A stretch of DNA of 64,000 bases, from positions 248,001-312,000 of the forward strand of contig NZ_JYLN01000004.1 in assembly GCF_001439735.1 (NCBI RefSeq), written 5' to 3'. Each line of letters begins with the position of its first letter. Position 1 is the stretch's first letter. The notes beneath the pieces were generated by a model that was given only the letters and a program-made list of their open reading frames with translations, made no database searches and was not told where the DNA came from. Origin of the DNA: Pseudomonas paralactis (GTDB lineage: Bacteria; Pseudomonadota; Gammaproteobacteria; Pseudomonadales; Pseudomonadaceae). Below, piece after piece: positions 10,320-19,704 of the stretch. Position numbers and translations under genes: made by a program.

Positions 10320-10574
10320 ATGTCTTTACGCCGTCTCGCCCTGCTGACTTTTTGCGTGCTTTTAGCCGCTTGCAGCAAGGTCAATCAAGAAAACTACCAG
10401 AAACTGTCGGCCGGCATGGCCAAGGCCGAGGTGGAGTCGTTGCTGGGCAAGCCGACCGATTGTTCCGGCGCACTGGGCATGTCCAGCTGCACCTGGGGCG
10501 ATAAAAACAGCTTTATCAGCGTGCAGTACGCCGGTGACAAAGTTCTGATGTTTTCCGGGCAAGGCCTGAAGTAA
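10320..10574 (+). CDS. Small lipoprotein, BamE/SmpA-like fold
   Basis: An 84-residue protein. The ATG at 10320 follows CAGGAGCTTTTCC. The signal sequence ends in the lipobox LLAAC, so Cys-18 or near it would be lipidated. The mature part (YQKLSAGMAKAEVESLLGKP, then two cysteines and a WGD turn) matches the small beta-alpha proteins of the BamE/OmlA-like group (DUF3862 type), where the K-x-G-M-x-x-x-E-V-x-x-L-L-G pattern is typical. A periplasmic or outer-membrane location is expected. Function unknown. A lipocalin lipoprotein gene follows 30 nt later, probably on the same transcript. Confidence 0.8.
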   Translation: MSLRRLALLTFCVLLAACSKVNQENYQKLSAGMAKAEVESLLGKPTDCSGALGMSSCTWGDKNSFISVQYAGDKVLMFSGQGLK

Positions 10575-10604
10575 ACCGGGGCGCGAGCCTGCGGGAGAAG
10601 AAGA

Positions 10605-11174
10605 ATGATGCGTTTTGTTTTGTTCCTTTGCGCCAGCCTGTTTTTGGCGGGCTGCGCCAGCCATTCTGGCGATGATCTGCAACCCAAGACGGCAACCAAC
10701 GTCAACCTCAAGCGTTACCAGGGCACCTGGTATGAGTTGGCTCGATTGCCGATGTACTTCCAGCGCAACTGCGCGCAATCCGAGGCGCGTTACACCTTGC
10801 TGCCCGATGGCGACATGTCGGTGTTCAACCGCTGCTTGACGCCTGAATGGAAGTGGCAAGAAGCCAAAGGCACGGCCACGCCGCAGGTGCCAGGCAAGAC
10901 AGACAAGCTGTGGGTAGAATTCAATAACTGGTTTACATCACTGTTGCCGGGCGTTGCCAAGGGCGATTACTGGGTGCTGTATGTCAGTGATGATTACAAG
11001 ACCGCCATCGTCGGCAGCCCGAGCCGTCGCTACATGTGGATCCTGTCGCGCACGCCGACGGTGAGTGCCGATACCCGCGAAGACCTGCTCAGCAGGGCGC
11101 GACAGCAAGGCTATGACACCACGCGGTTGATCTGGCGTACGTCGGACAAGCAGATGGCAAAGACGTCCCAGTAA
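10605..11174 (+). CDS. Outer-membrane lipocalin lipoprotein (Blc-like)
   Basis: A 189-residue lipoprotein with lipobox LAGC near residue 16. The mature domain opens with the lipocalin signature YQGTWYELARLP near residue 43 and has NRC and the TDKLWVEF and DYWVLYVSDDY strands expected of the eight-stranded barrel. E. coli Blc binds lysophospholipids on the outer membrane; a similar role in lipid handling or stress is plausible here. The start is ATG at 10605, 6 nt after a GGGAGAAGAAG ribosome site. It is in tandem with the preceding small lipoprotein gene. Confidence 0.9.
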   Translation: MMRFVLFLCASLFLAGCASHSGDDLQPKTATNVNLKRYQGTWYELARLPMYFQRNCAQSEARYTLLPDGDMSVFNRCLTPEWKWQEAKGTATPQVPGKTDKLWVEFNNWFTSLLPGVAKGDYWVLYVSDDYKTAIVGSPSRRYMWILSRTPTVSADTREDLLSRARQQGYDTTRLIWRTSDKQMAKTSQ

Positions 11175-11195
11175 TTGGCAGCATCCCCAATCAAA

Positions 11196-11282
11196 TGTGG
11201 GAGCTGGCTTGCCTGCGATAGCATCCACCCGGTGTAACTGATGCACCGAGGTGGCTGTATCGCAGGCAAGCCAGCTCCCACA
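11196..11282. repeat. REP pair (type A)
   Basis: TGTGGGAGCTGGCTTGCCTG and its inverted partner, in the convergent gap between the lipocalin gene and hutF. Confidence 0.85.
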
Positions 11283-11300
11283 GTTGTTATGGGTTGGCCG

Positions 11301-12665
11301 TTAGTTCAGCAAATCCTTCAATACCTGGGTGAATGCCCGGCTGCTGTCTTCTTCACCTGCATGATGCCCATCTCGCACCACCCACTTGCCATTGACCAGC
11401 ACGTCGCGCACTTGGCGATCGCCACCTGCAAATAGCCAGCGATTGAGAATCCCATCCTCACTGGCCGTCGCCAGGTACGGGTCGCTACCGTCCAGCACAA
11501 TCCAATCCGCACGCTTGCCTACTTCCAGCCGCCCAATCGGCTGGCCCAGCGCTTGTGCGCCACCGTCCAGCGCAGCATCGAACAGCGTGCGGCCAACCAT
11601 CGGTTGATCACTGCGATACAGGCGATTACGCCGTTGGTCACGCAGGCGCTGGCCATATTCCAACCAACGTAGCTCCTCCACCACGCTCAGCGACACATGG
11701 CTGTCGGAGCCGATACCCATGCGTCCGCCCTGGGCGAGAAAATCCACCGCCGGGAAAATCCCATCGCCCAGATTGGCTTCGGTGGTCAGGCACAAACCGG
11801 CAATCGCTCGGCTCTTGGCCATGAGTGTCACTTCGTCAGCATCGGCATGGGTGGCGTGTACCAGGCACCAGCGCTCGTCCACTTCAACGTTGTCATACAG
11901 CCATTGCAGCGGGCGCTTGCCGCTCCAGGCCAGGCAATCGTCGACTTCTTTTTGTTGCTCGGCGATATGGATATGCACCGGGCAGGTCTTGTCACTGGCA
12001 GCCAGCACTTGCTGGATCTGTTCGGGGGTGACTGCACGCAGAGAGTGGAAACACAGCCCCAGTTGCTGCGCAGGCTGGGCCGCCAGGATCGGCTGCAAAC
12101 GCGCTTGCAGGTCCAGGTAGTGTTCGGTGCTGTTGATAAACCGGCGTTGCCCTTCATTCGGCGCCTGGCCACCGAAACCTGCGTGGGTATACAGCACCGG
12201 CAGCAAGGTCAGGCCGATGCCGCTGCCGGCGGCCGCCAGGCTGATCTGGCGTGACAGTTCCGTACGGTCGGCGTAAGGCTGGCCATTGGTATCGTGATGC
12301 ACGTAATGAAACTCGGCCACCGAGGTGTAGCCGGCCTTGAGCATTTCGATATACAGCTGACGGGCGATGATCTGTAACTGCTCGGGGTTGATTTTGCCGA
12401 CCATCCGGTACATCAAATCGCGCCAGGTCCAGAAGCTGTCATTGGGGTTGCCGGCCACTTCGGCCAAACCCGCCATGGCGCGCTGGAACGCATGGGAGTG
12501 CAGGTTCGGCATGCCCGCCAAAACCGGGCCTCTGAGCCGTTCGGCGCCTTCTGCACCGGCATTGGGCTCAACCTTTGTCAGCAGGCCACCGGCGCTGACT
12601 TCAAGACGTACATCGTTGGCCCATCCATTAGGCAGCAGTGCGCGTTCGGCAAAGAAAGCGGACAT
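11301..12665 (-). CDS. hutF: Formimidoylglutamate deiminase
   Basis: Converts N-formimino-L-glutamate to N-formyl-L-glutamate and ammonia, the fourth step of the five-step histidine pathway; HutG then completes it. It is a 454-residue amidohydrolase-superfamily protein with the metal-binding NLHSHAFQRAMAG near residue 55, further histidines in EFHYVHHD, and IGSDSHVSLS near 310. The ATG at 12665 is used; an in-frame TTG two codons upstream is possible. It is divergent from hutC, with a HutC-type palindrome in the shared 108 nt promoter region, so induction by urocanate through HutC is expected. Confidence 0.95.
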   Translation of the reverse strand: MSAFFAERALLPNGWANDVRLEVSAGGLLTKVEPNAGAEGAERLRGPVLAGMPNLHSHAFQRAMAGLAEVAGNPNDSFWTWRDLMYRMVGKINPEQLQIIARQLYIEMLKAGYTSVAEFHYVHHDTNGQPYADRTELSRQISLAAAGSGIGLTLLPVLYTHAGFGGQAPNEGQRRFINSTEHYLDLQARLQPILAAQPAQQLGLCFHSLRAVTPEQIQQVLAASDKTCPVHIHIAEQQKEVDDCLAWSGKRPLQWLYDNVEVDERWCLVHATHADADEVTLMAKSRAIAGLCLTTEANLGDGIFPAVDFLAQGGRMGIGSDSHVSLSVVEELRWLEYGQRLRDQRRNRLYRSDQPMVGRTLFDAALDGGAQALGQPIGRLEVGKRADWIVLDGSDPYLATASEDGILNRWLFAGGDRQVRDVLVNGKWVVRDGHHAGEEDSSRAFTQVLKDLLN

Positions 12666-12693
12666 GATCAAGGCACCCCGGTCGTGTGTTTAT

Positions 12694-12710
12694 TTGTATA
12701 TACATATACA
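12694..12710. promoter_or_regulatory. Candidate HutC operator between hutF and hutC
   Basis: TTGTATATACATATACA contains the palindrome TGTATATACA (12695-12704) plus a further half site. The same TTGTA-n-ATACA core recurs at the hutU promoter (14402-14415), as expected for a GntR/HutC-family operator. Confidence 0.7.
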
Positions 12711-12773
12711 GACGTTTGCCTGCTCGGTAAACTCCGGCAATCTATGCATCTTTTTCCCCTGCAAGGATTCCTC

Positions 12774-13523
12774 GTGCCGACTCCGCCTGCCAAGTCTTCG
12801 CTGGCTGCCCACATGGACGAAAGTCCGGCGCCCTTGTATGCCCGCGTCAAACAGATGATCAGCCAGCAGATCCTCAACGGCAACTGGCCGCCCCATTACC
12901 GCGTTCCGTCGGAAAGCGAACTGGTCAGCCAGTTGGGTTTCAGCCGCATGACCATCAACCGTGCCCTGCGCGAACTCACCGCCGAAGGCTTGCTGGTGCG
13001 TATGCAAGGCGTCGGGACCTTCGTGGCCGAGCCGAAGAGCCAGTCGGCACTGTTTGAAGTGCATAACATTGCCGATGAAATCGCTTCCCGTGGGCATCGG
13101 CATACGTGCCAGGTCATCACCCTGGGCGAAGAGGCCGCGGGCTCCGAACGCGCCGTCGCCCTGGAAATGCGCGAAGGCGGGCGCGTGTTTCACTCGCTGA
13201 TCGTGCATTACGAAAACGACATTCCCGTGCAAATCGAAGACCGTTTCGTCAACGCCCTGGTCGCACCCGAGTACTTGCATCAGGACTTCACCCAGCAAAC
13301 CCCTTATGCCTATTTGAACCAGGTCGCGCCGCTCACCGAGGGTGAGCATGTGGTCGAAGCGATCCTGGCCGATGCAGACGAGTGCAAGCTGTTGCAGATC
13401 GAGCCGAGCGAGCCCTGCCTGTTGATTCGCCGTCGCACCTGGTCGGGTCGCCAGCCGGTCACCGCTGCGCGATTGATCCACCCCGGTTCCCGTCACAGCC
13501 TGGAAGGACGGTTCAGCAAATGA
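12774..13523 (+). CDS. hutC: Histidine-utilisation repressor, GntR/HutC family
   Basis: Repressor of the hut genes, released by urocanate. It has 249 residues from a GTG start at 12774 preceded by CAAGGATTC; the open frame extends upstream into hutF DNA but without family match. The N-terminal winged helix holds the GntR pattern PLYARVKQMI, then YRVPSESELVSQLGFSRM and TINRALRELTAEGLL (residues about 20-85). The C-terminal UTRA domain (about 105-245) includes EDRFVNALVAPEYL and the effector pocket. It overlaps hutD by 4 nt (ATGA). Confidence 0.95.
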   Translation: MPTPPAKSSLAAHMDESPAPLYARVKQMISQQILNGNWPPHYRVPSESELVSQLGFSRMTINRALRELTAEGLLVRMQGVGTFVAEPKSQSALFEVHNIADEIASRGHRHTCQVITLGEEAAGSERAVALEMREGGRVFHSLIVHYENDIPVQIEDRFVNALVAPEYLHQDFTQQTPYAYLNQVAPLTEGEHVVEAILADADECKLLQIEPSEPCLLIRRRTWSGRQPVTAARLIHPGSRHSLEGRFSK

Positions 13524-14080
13524 GTACAGCGAAGGTCTGGCGCGCCGCCGACTACGTGCGCATGCCGTGGAAAAACGGGGGCGGCAGCACCGAAGAAATC
13601 AGCCGCGACGCCGGCACCGGCCTGGATGGATTTGGCTGGCGTTTGTCGATTGCCGATATCGCCGAGTCGGGTGGGTTTTCTACCTTTGCCGGTTACCAGC
13701 GCGTGATCACCGTGATCAAAGGCGCCGGTATGGTGCTGACCGTAGATGGTGAGGAGCAACGCGGCTTGTTACCGTTGCAGCCGTTCGCGTTCAACGGCGA
13801 AAGCCAGGTGTCATGCCGTTTGATCACTGGGCCGATTCGCGACTTCAACCTGATCTACTCGCCACAGCGTTACCATGCACGCTTGCAGTGGGTGGATGGC
13901 GTGCAGCAGTTTTTCAGCACAGCCCAGACGGTGTTGGTCTTCAGCGTGGCGGATGAAGTGAAGGTGTTGGGCGAGACGCTCGGCCATCACGATTGCCTGC
14001 AAGTGGACGGTAACACTGGCTTGCTGGATATCTCGGTCAGCGGCCGCAGCTGCGTAATCGAACTGACCGCACTCGGTTAA
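13520..14080 (+). CDS. hutD: HutD family cupin protein
   Basis: A 186-residue protein of the HutD/Ves family, a bicupin. In P. fluorescens HutD is reported to limit the upper level of hut expression, by a mechanism not fully settled. The start at 13520 overlaps the hutC stop (ATGA), so the two are translationally coupled. The N-terminus MPWKNGGGSTEEI and WRLSIADIAESGGFS are the conserved blocks of the family; PIRDFNLIYSP lies near residue 115. It has no signal peptide. A REP pair separates it from the hutU promoter. Confidence 0.93.
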   Translation: MSTAKVWRAADYVRMPWKNGGGSTEEISRDAGTGLDGFGWRLSIADIAESGGFSTFAGYQRVITVIKGAGMVLTVDGEEQRGLLPLQPFAFNGESQVSCRLITGPIRDFNLIYSPQRYHARLQWVDGVQQFFSTAQTVLVFSVADEVKVLGETLGHHDCLQVDGNTGLLDISVSGRSCVIELTALG

Positions 14081-14084
14081 AAAC

Positions 14085-14173
14085 TGTGGGAGCTGGCTTG
14101 CCTGCGATAGCGGTGTATCAGCCTAGGATGTGCTGACTGACACACTGCTATCGCAGGCAAGCCAGCTCCCACA
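14085..14173. repeat. REP pair (type A)
   Basis: Begins 4 nt after the hutD stop; inverted pair with GCTATCGCAGGCAAGCC right half. The 400 nt hutD-hutU gap holds this repeat, about 200 nt without recognised features, and the hutU promoter. Confidence 0.85.
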
Positions 14174-14381
14174 TTTGTTTTTGCATGGTTCACAGAATCT
14201 GTTTCCAACCCGCGCACCCATTTGTTACCGAACGCCCCAGCGTGATGCAAAGCTTCGCTGCCGTGACAAATTCCCCTAGCTGCATAAAACCTCCGTAAGA
14301 AATTTCATCAAGCGTTGAAGCCTTGATTTACAAGGCTCGCACGCCCCGTGCAAAAAAATCCCAACCCCTCCCGGCTAAAGT

Positions 14382-14397
14382 TGGCCGCTCGATTGCA
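14382..14397 (+). promoter_or_regulatory. Sigma-54 promoter of the hutU operon
   Basis: TGGCCGCTCGATTGCA matches TGGCAC-N5-TTGCW with exact -24/-12 spacing; the start site is predicted near 14409. In P. fluorescens the hutU promoter is known to need RpoN and the CbrB activator, which agrees with this site. Confidence 0.8.
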
Positions 14398-14401
14398 TAT
14401 G

Positions 14402-14415
14402 CTTGTACATACAAG
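14402..14415. promoter_or_regulatory. HutC operator over the hutU transcription start
   Basis: CTTGTACATACAAG is a 14 nt near-perfect palindrome (only the central pair differs). It covers the predicted +1 of the sigma-54 promoter, a position where a bound repressor would block open complex formation or escape. Confidence 0.75.
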
Positions 14416-14481
14416 TAAAGATGTGTGCGTAAGACTTCGCACCATCAGTGTCCGCGCATCGTTCGCCGAGGAGTCCTAGCT

Positions 14482-16152
14482 GTGACCAAGCCTACAAAAT
14501 ACCGTGACGTCGAAATCCGCGCCGCCCGCGGTAACAAGCTCACCGCCAAAAGCTGGCTGACCGAAGCGCCGTTGCGCATGTTAATGAACAACCTCGACCC
14601 GCAAGTGGCCGAGAACCCCAAGGAACTGGTGGTTTACGGCGGTATCGGCCGTGCGGCGCGCAACTGGGAATGCTACGACCAGATCGTCGAGAGCCTCACC
14701 AATCTGAACGACGACGAAACCCTGCTGGTACAATCCGGCAAGCCGGTCGGCGTGTTCAAGACCCACAGCAACGCCCCGCGCGTGTTGATCGCCAACTCCA
14801 ACCTGGTGCCGCACTGGGCCAGTTGGGAACACTTCAACGAGCTGGATGCCAAAGGCCTGGCCATGTACGGCCAGATGACCGCCGGCAGCTGGATCTATAT
14901 CGGCAGCCAGGGCATCGTTCAGGGCACCTACGAAACCTTCGTCGAAGCCGGGCGCCAGCATTACAACAGTGACCTCACCGGCCGTTGGGTCCTCACCGCG
15001 GGCCTCGGCGGCATGGGCGGCGCACAGCCATTGGCCGCGACCCTGGCCGGCGCCTGCTCGCTGAACATCGAGTGCCAGCAGGTCAGCATCGACTTCCGTT
15101 TGAACAGCCGCTATGTCGACGAGCAAGCCACCGACCTCGACGACGCCCTGGCGCGCATTGCCAAATACACCAAGGAAGGCAAAGCCATCTCCATCGCCCT
15201 GCTGGGCAACGCCGCCGAGATTTTGCCGGAGCTGGTCAAGCGTGGCGTGCGCCCGGACATGGTCACCGACCAGACCAGCGCCCACGACCCGCTCAATGGC
15301 TACCTGCCTGCCGGCTGGACCTGGGACGAATATCGCGCTCGCGCCAAAACCGAGCCGGCTGCCGTGATCAAGGCCGCCAAGCAGTCGATGGCCGTGCACG
15401 TTAAAGCCATGCTCGAATTCCAGAAGCAAGGCATCCCGACCTTCGACTACGGCAACAACATCCGCCAGATGGCCCAGGAAGAGGGCGTGGAAAACGCGTT
15501 CGACTTCCCGGGCTTCGTACCGGCCTACATCCGCCCACTGTTCTGCCGTGGTATCGGCCCGTTCCGCTGGGCGGCGCTGTCCGGCGACCCGCAAGACATC
15601 TACAAGACCGACGCCAAAGTCAAAGAACTGATCCCGGATGACGCCCACCTGCACAACTGGCTGGACATGGCCCGCGAGCGCATCAGCTTCCAGGGCCTGC
15701 CGGCACGTATCTGCTGGGTCGGCCTGGGCCAACGCGCCAAGTTGGGCCTGGCGTTCAACGAAATGGTGCGCAGCGGCGAGCTGTCCGCGCCGGTCGTGAT
15801 TGGCCGTGACCACCTGGACTCGGGCTCTGTCGCCAGCCCCAACCGTGAAACCGAAGCCATGCAGGATGGCTCCGATGCCGTGTCCGACTGGCCGTTGCTC
15901 AATGCCTTGCTCAATACCGCGAGCGGTGCGACCTGGGTCTCGTTGCACCACGGCGGCGGTGTGGGCATGGGCTTCTCCCAGCACTCAGGGATGGTAATCG
16001 TCTGCGACGGTACTGACGAAGCGGCCGAGCGGATTGCGCGGGTGCTGCACAACGACCCGGCGACCGGGGTGATGCGTCATGCCGATGCGGGTTATCAGAT
16101 TGCTATCGACTGCGCCAAGGAACAGGGCCTGAACCTGCCGATGATCAAGTAA
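14482..16152 (+). CDS. hutU: Urocanate hydratase (urocanase)
   Basis: Converts urocanate to imidazolonepropionate, step 2 of histidine breakdown, with tightly bound NAD as electrophile. It has 556 residues. The GTG start at 14482 follows GAGGAG at 8 nt; the frame is open upstream but without a ribosome site. Family blocks are [15 protein letters not shown] near 52, the NAD-binding [18 protein letters not shown] near 175, and [19 protein letters not shown] near 410, which includes the conserved active-site cysteine. First gene of the HutC-repressed, sigma-54 driven block. Confidence 0.97.
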   Translation: MTKPTKYRDVEIRAARGNKLTAKSWLTEAPLRMLMNNLDPQVAENPKELVVYGGIGRAARNWECYDQIVESLTNLNDDETLLVQSGKPVGVFKTHSNAPRVLIANSNLVPHWASWEHFNELDAKGLAMYGQMTAGSWIYIGSQGIVQGTYETFVEAGRQHYNSDLTGRWVLTAGLGGMGGAQPLAATLAGACSLNIECQQVSIDFRLNSRYVDEQATDLDDALARIAKYTKEGKAISIALLGNAAEILPELVKRGVRPDMVTDQTSAHDPLNGYLPAGWTWDEYRARAKTEPAAVIKAAKQSMAVHVKAMLEFQKQGIPTFDYGNNIRQMAQEEGVENAFDFPGFVPAYIRPLFCRGIGPFRWAALSGDPQDIYKTDAKVKELIPDDAHLHNWLDMARERISFQGLPARICWVGLGQRAKLGLAFNEMVRSGELSAPVVIGRDHLDSGSVASPNRETEAMQDGSDAVSDWPLLNALLNTASGATWVSLHHGGGVGMGFSQHSGMVIVCDGTDEAAERIARVLHNDPATGVMRHADAGYQIAIDCAKEQGLNLPMIK

Positions 16153-16168
16153 CGGCTGGCGCAGTACC

Positions 16169-16255
16169 TGTGGGAGCTGGCTTGCCTGCGATGCAGACGA
16201 CGCGGTCTGACAGTAAGACCGAGGCGATGCTATCGCAGGCAAGCCAGCTCCCACA
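16169..16255. repeat. REP pair (type A)
   Basis: Inverted REP pair between hutU and the permease gene. Confidence 0.85.
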
Positions 16256-16300
16256 GAAGAGCAAGATGCATACAAAACAATCCATCAGAGGTTGAACAAC

Positions 16301-17746
16301 ATGGCTGCAAACGACACCACCCCGTTGATCGAGAAACGTTCGATCGACTACATCCCGGAAGCGGAAAGACACGGTCGTCTATTCAGCCAGTTCACCCTGT
16401 GGATGGGTGCCAACCTGCAGATCACTGCGATTGTCACCGGGGCGTTGGCCGTGGTGCTGGGTGGTGATGTGTTCTGGTCGTTGATCGGCCTGCTCATCGG
16501 TCAACTGATCGGCGGCGGCGTCATGGCGTTGCATGCCGCGCAAGGGCCCAAGCTTGGCTTGCCGCAGATGATCTCCAGCCGGGTGCAGTTCGGCGTGTAT
16601 GGCGCGGCTATCCCGATCGTGCTGGTGTGCTTGATGTACGTGGGTTTCACCGCGACCGGCACCGTGCTGTCGGGTCAGGCGCTGGGTCAATTGTTCGGAG
16701 TCAGCGACAGCGTAGGTATTCTGATTTTCGCCAGTGTCATCGTGCTGGTCACCGTACTGGGTTACCGGGTGATCCACTTCATCGGCCGTGTCGCCAGCAT
16801 CATCGGTGTGATTGCCTTTGTATATCTGTTCAGTCGCCTGGTGAGCCAGACCGACGTTGGCGCGCTCCTGCAAATCCGCCACTTCAGCTGGAGCAGCTTT
16901 CTGTTGGCCGTGTCGCTTGCGGCCTCCTGGCAGATCGCTTTCGGCCCCTACGTGGCGGACTATTCGCGTTACCTGCCGAGCAACACGTCGTCAGTGAAAA
17001 CCTTTCTCGCCGCCGGCGCGGGTTCGGTCATCGGCGCGCAGGTGGCAATGGTGCTCGGCGTGTTCGCCGCGGCCATGTCCAACGGCCAGTTTGCCGGGCA
17101 TGAAGTGGCCTACATCGTGGGCTTGAGCGGCACGGGAGCTACCGCTGCGTTGCTGTATTTCAGCATCGCATTCGGCAAGGTCACCATCTCCACGCTCAAC
17201 TCCTACGGCAGCTTCATGTGCATTGCGACCATCATCAGCGGTTTCCGTGGACGCCTGGAGGTCACGCGTCTGCAACGCCTGGTGTTCGTGCTGGCCATCG
17301 TCGGTACGGCAACCCTGATCGCCTTGCTCGGCCAGCACTCGTTCCTCGGTGCATTCAAGTCGTTCATCCTGTTCCTGCTGGCGTTTTTCACGCCCTGGAG
17401 CGCGATCAATCTGGTGGATTACTACTGCATAACCCGCGAACGCTATGACGTGCCGGCACTGGCCGACCCCAACGGTCGTTATGGTCGCTGGAACTTGCTG
17501 GGTATCAGCGTGTATGTCTTCGGCGTGCTGGTGCAGTTGCCGTTCATCTCGACCAAGTTCTACACCGGTCCTTTGGTGGCCGCGCTGGGTGACGTGGATA
17601 TTTCCTGGATCATCGGCCTGGTGCTGCCCGCGGCCCTCTATTACGTGTGTGCGAAAAAATGGCACGGCACGGTACCCGATCACCTGATCCTGCCGAAAGA
17701 GCAGGGCGCTTTACCCACAACAGACGGGCTGGCTGCACAAGCCTGA
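16301..17746 (+). CDS. hutT: NCS1-family permease, probable urocanate transporter
   Basis: A 481-residue inner-membrane carrier with about 12 hydrophobic helices. The GANLQITAIVTGALAV and PQMISSRVQFGVYGA blocks mark the nucleobase:cation symporter-1 (cytosine/purine/allantoin) family. Position in the hut operon between hutU and hutXWV matches the gene called hutTu in P. fluorescens, reported to carry urocanate. Substrate is inferred from context. The ATG at 16301 follows AGAGG at 9 nt; an in-frame TTG at 16292 is the alternative. AACAACAT directly before the start is a near match to the Hfq/Crc CA motif. Confidence 0.85.
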   Translation: MAANDTTPLIEKRSIDYIPEAERHGRLFSQFTLWMGANLQITAIVTGALAVVLGGDVFWSLIGLLIGQLIGGGVMALHAAQGPKLGLPQMISSRVQFGVYGAAIPIVLVCLMYVGFTATGTVLSGQALGQLFGVSDSVGILIFASVIVLVTVLGYRVIHFIGRVASIIGVIAFVYLFSRLVSQTDVGALLQIRHFSWSSFLLAVSLAASWQIAFGPYVADYSRYLPSNTSSVKTFLAAGAGSVIGAQVAMVLGVFAAAMSNGQFAGHEVAYIVGLSGTGATAALLYFSIAFGKVTISTLNSYGSFMCIATIISGFRGRLEVTRLQRLVFVLAIVGTATLIALLGQHSFLGAFKSFILFLLAFFTPWSAINLVDYYCITRERYDVPALADPNGRYGRWNLLGISVYVFGVLVQLPFISTKFYTGPLVAALGDVDISWIIGLVLPAALYYVCAKKWHGTVPDHLILPKEQGALPTTDGLAAQA

Positions 17747-17815
17747 TGGGACGTGGACAAGGCAGGACGCCTTTTGACTGCCGTAATCCATTTCATGATT
17801 GGGAGCGTCACAACA

Positions 17816-18781
17816 ATGAAAATGCATAAGACCCTGCTGACTACGTTGCTCTCTGCGGGCTTGCTGGCGAGTGCCGGCGCCCAGGCGGCCGGCTGGTGCG
17901 AATCCGGCAAGCCGGTGAAATTCGCCGGGCTGAATTGGGAAAGCGGCATGTTGCTCACCGACATCCTGCAAACCGTGCTGGAAAAAGGCTACGACTGCAA
18001 AACCGACAGCCTGCCGGGCAACTCCATCACCATGGAAAACGCCTTGAGCAGCAACGATATTCAGGTGTTCGCCGAAGAGTGGGTGGGCCGCAGCGAAGTC
18101 TGGAACAAGGCCGAAAAGGCCGGCAAGGTTGTCGGTGTTGGCGCCCCGGTGGTTGGTGCGGTGGAGGGCTGGTACGTGCCGCGCTATGTGATCGAAGGTG
18201 ATGCCAAACGCAAGCTGGAAGCCAAGGCACCGGACCTGAAAAACATCGCTGACCTGGCCAGGTACGCCTCGGTATTCAAGGATCAGGAAGAACCGTCCAA
18301 GGGCCGTTTCTACAACTGCCCGGCCGGCTGGACCTGCGAGCTGGACAACAGCGAAATGCTCAAGAACTACGGCCTGGAAAGCACCTATACCAACTTCCGC
18401 CCGGGCACCGGCCCGGCGTTGGATGCGGCGGTGCTGTCGAGCTACAAGCGTGGCGAGCCGATCCTGTTTTACTACTGGTCGCCGACGCCGCTGATGGGCC
18501 AGGTCGACCTGGTCAAGCTGGAAGAAAAGCCCGGCGTGGATAAAAGCGTGAGCATCAAGGTCGGCCTCTCCAAGACTTTCCACGAGCAAGCCCCGGAACT
18601 GGTGGCCGTGCTGGAAAAGGTCAACCTGCCCATCGACCTGCTGAACCAGAACCTGGGCCGCATGGCCAAGGAACGTATCGAGTCGCCGAAACTGGCGAAA
18701 ATTTTCCTCAAGGAACATCCTGAAGTCTGGCACGCCTGGGTGAGCGACGACGCAGCCAAGAAAATCGACGCGGCCTTGTAG
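17816..18781 (+). CDS. hutX: ABC importer substrate-binding protein (histidine)
   Basis: A 321-residue periplasmic protein with a clear signal peptide ending AGAQAAGW. It belongs to the OpuAC/ProX (glycine betaine) type: GLNWESGMLLTDILQTVLE near the N-terminus and the EGWYVPRYV and FYYWSPTPLMGQ blocks that line the ligand cleft. With HutW and HutV it forms the HutXWV high-affinity importer, for which histidine is a known substrate in other bacteria. The start is ATG at 17816 after GGGAG; AACAATGA overlapping the start is a near CA motif. Confidence 0.9.
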   Translation: MKMHKTLLTTLLSAGLLASAGAQAAGWCESGKPVKFAGLNWESGMLLTDILQTVLEKGYDCKTDSLPGNSITMENALSSNDIQVFAEEWVGRSEVWNKAEKAGKVVGVGAPVVGAVEGWYVPRYVIEGDAKRKLEAKAPDLKNIADLARYASVFKDQEEPSKGRFYNCPAGWTCELDNSEMLKNYGLESTYTNFRPGTGPALDAAVLSSYKRGEPILFYYWSPTPLMGQVDLVKLEEKPGVDKSVSIKVGLSKTFHEQAPELVAVLEKVNLPIDLLNQNLGRMAKERIESPKLAKIFLKEHPEVWHAWVSDDAAKKIDAAL

Positions 18782-18852
18782 GTCAAGTGTGCGCGGCTAC
18801 CCTCAAGGGTGGCCGGGCGGCTGGCCACAACCCACTGGATCGAGAGCACGAT

Positions 18853-19704
18853 ATGTTTCCTGAGAGTTTTACCTTTTCCATCGCCGACTGGGTCAACGGT
18901 TGGGTGGATTCACTGGTCACCAACTACGGCGATGTGTTCCGGCACATCTCCGACACCCTGCTATGGGCCATCGTTAACCTGGAAGGCCTGCTGCGCATGG
19001 CGCCCTGGTGGCTGATGCTGGCCATTGTCGGGGGCATCGCCTGGCACGCCACGCGCAAGCTGGTGACCACGGCGGTGATCGTCGGTCTGCTGTTCCTGGT
19101 GGGCGCCGTTGGCCTGTGGGACAAGCTGATGCAAACCCTGGCACTGATGATGGTGGCCACGGTGATTTCGGTGTTGATCGGCATCCCCCTGGGCATCCTG
19201 TCGGCGCGCAGTAATCGCCTGCGTTCGGTGTTGATGCCGCTGCTGGACATCATGCAAACCATGCCCAGCTTCGTGTACCTGATCCCGGTGCTGATGTTGT
19301 TCGGCCTGGGCAAGGTGCCGGCGATTTTCGCCACGGTGATCTACGCCGCGCCGCCACTGATTCGCCTGACCGACCTGGGCATTCGCCAGGTCGATGGCGA
19401 AGTCATGGAAGCCATCAACGCCTTCGGCGCCAACCGCTGGCAGCAACTGTTCGGCGTGCAATTGCCGCTGGCGTTGCCGAGCATCATGGCCGGGATCAAC
19501 CAGACCACCATGATGGCGCTGTCGATGGTGGTGATCGCCTCAATGATCGGGGCCCGTGGCTTGGGTGAAGACGTGCTTGTCGGCATCCAGACCCTCAACG
19601 TTGGCCGCGGCCTTGAAGCCGGGCTGGCGATCGTGATTCTTGCAGTGGTCATCGACCGCATTACCCAGGCTTATGGCCGCCCACGGCATGAGGCGAGCAA
19701 ATGA
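18853..19704 (+). CDS. hutW: ABC importer permease HutW
   Basis: A 283-residue inner-membrane permease of the ProW type. Several hydrophobic helices surround the EAA loop near residue 183 ([20 protein letters not shown]), which docks on HutV. The start is ATG at 18853 with GAGAG upstream; the ORF is open for 22 more codons without support. It ends with a 4 nt ATGA overlap into hutV, so the two subunits are coupled. Confidence 0.93.
   Translation: MFPESFTFSIADWVNGWVDSLVTNYGDVFRHISDTLLWAIVNLEGLLRMAPWWLMLAIVGGIAWHATRKLVTTAVIVGLLFLVGAVGLWDKLMQTLALMMVATVISVLIGIPLGILSARSNRLRSVLMPLLDIMQTMPSFVYLIPVLMLFGLGKVPAIFATVIYAAPPLIRLTDLGIRQVDGEVMEAINAFGANRWQQLFGVQLPLALPSIMAGINQTTMMALSMVVIASMIGARGLGEDVLVGIQTLNVGRGLEAGLAIVILAVVIDRITQAYGRPRHEASK

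Noticed and set aside
12492..12773. N-terminal extension of HutC by 94 residues
   Set aside because: That part lies over the hutF 5' end and the operator region; the GTG at 12774 has a ribosome site and gives the normal HutC length.
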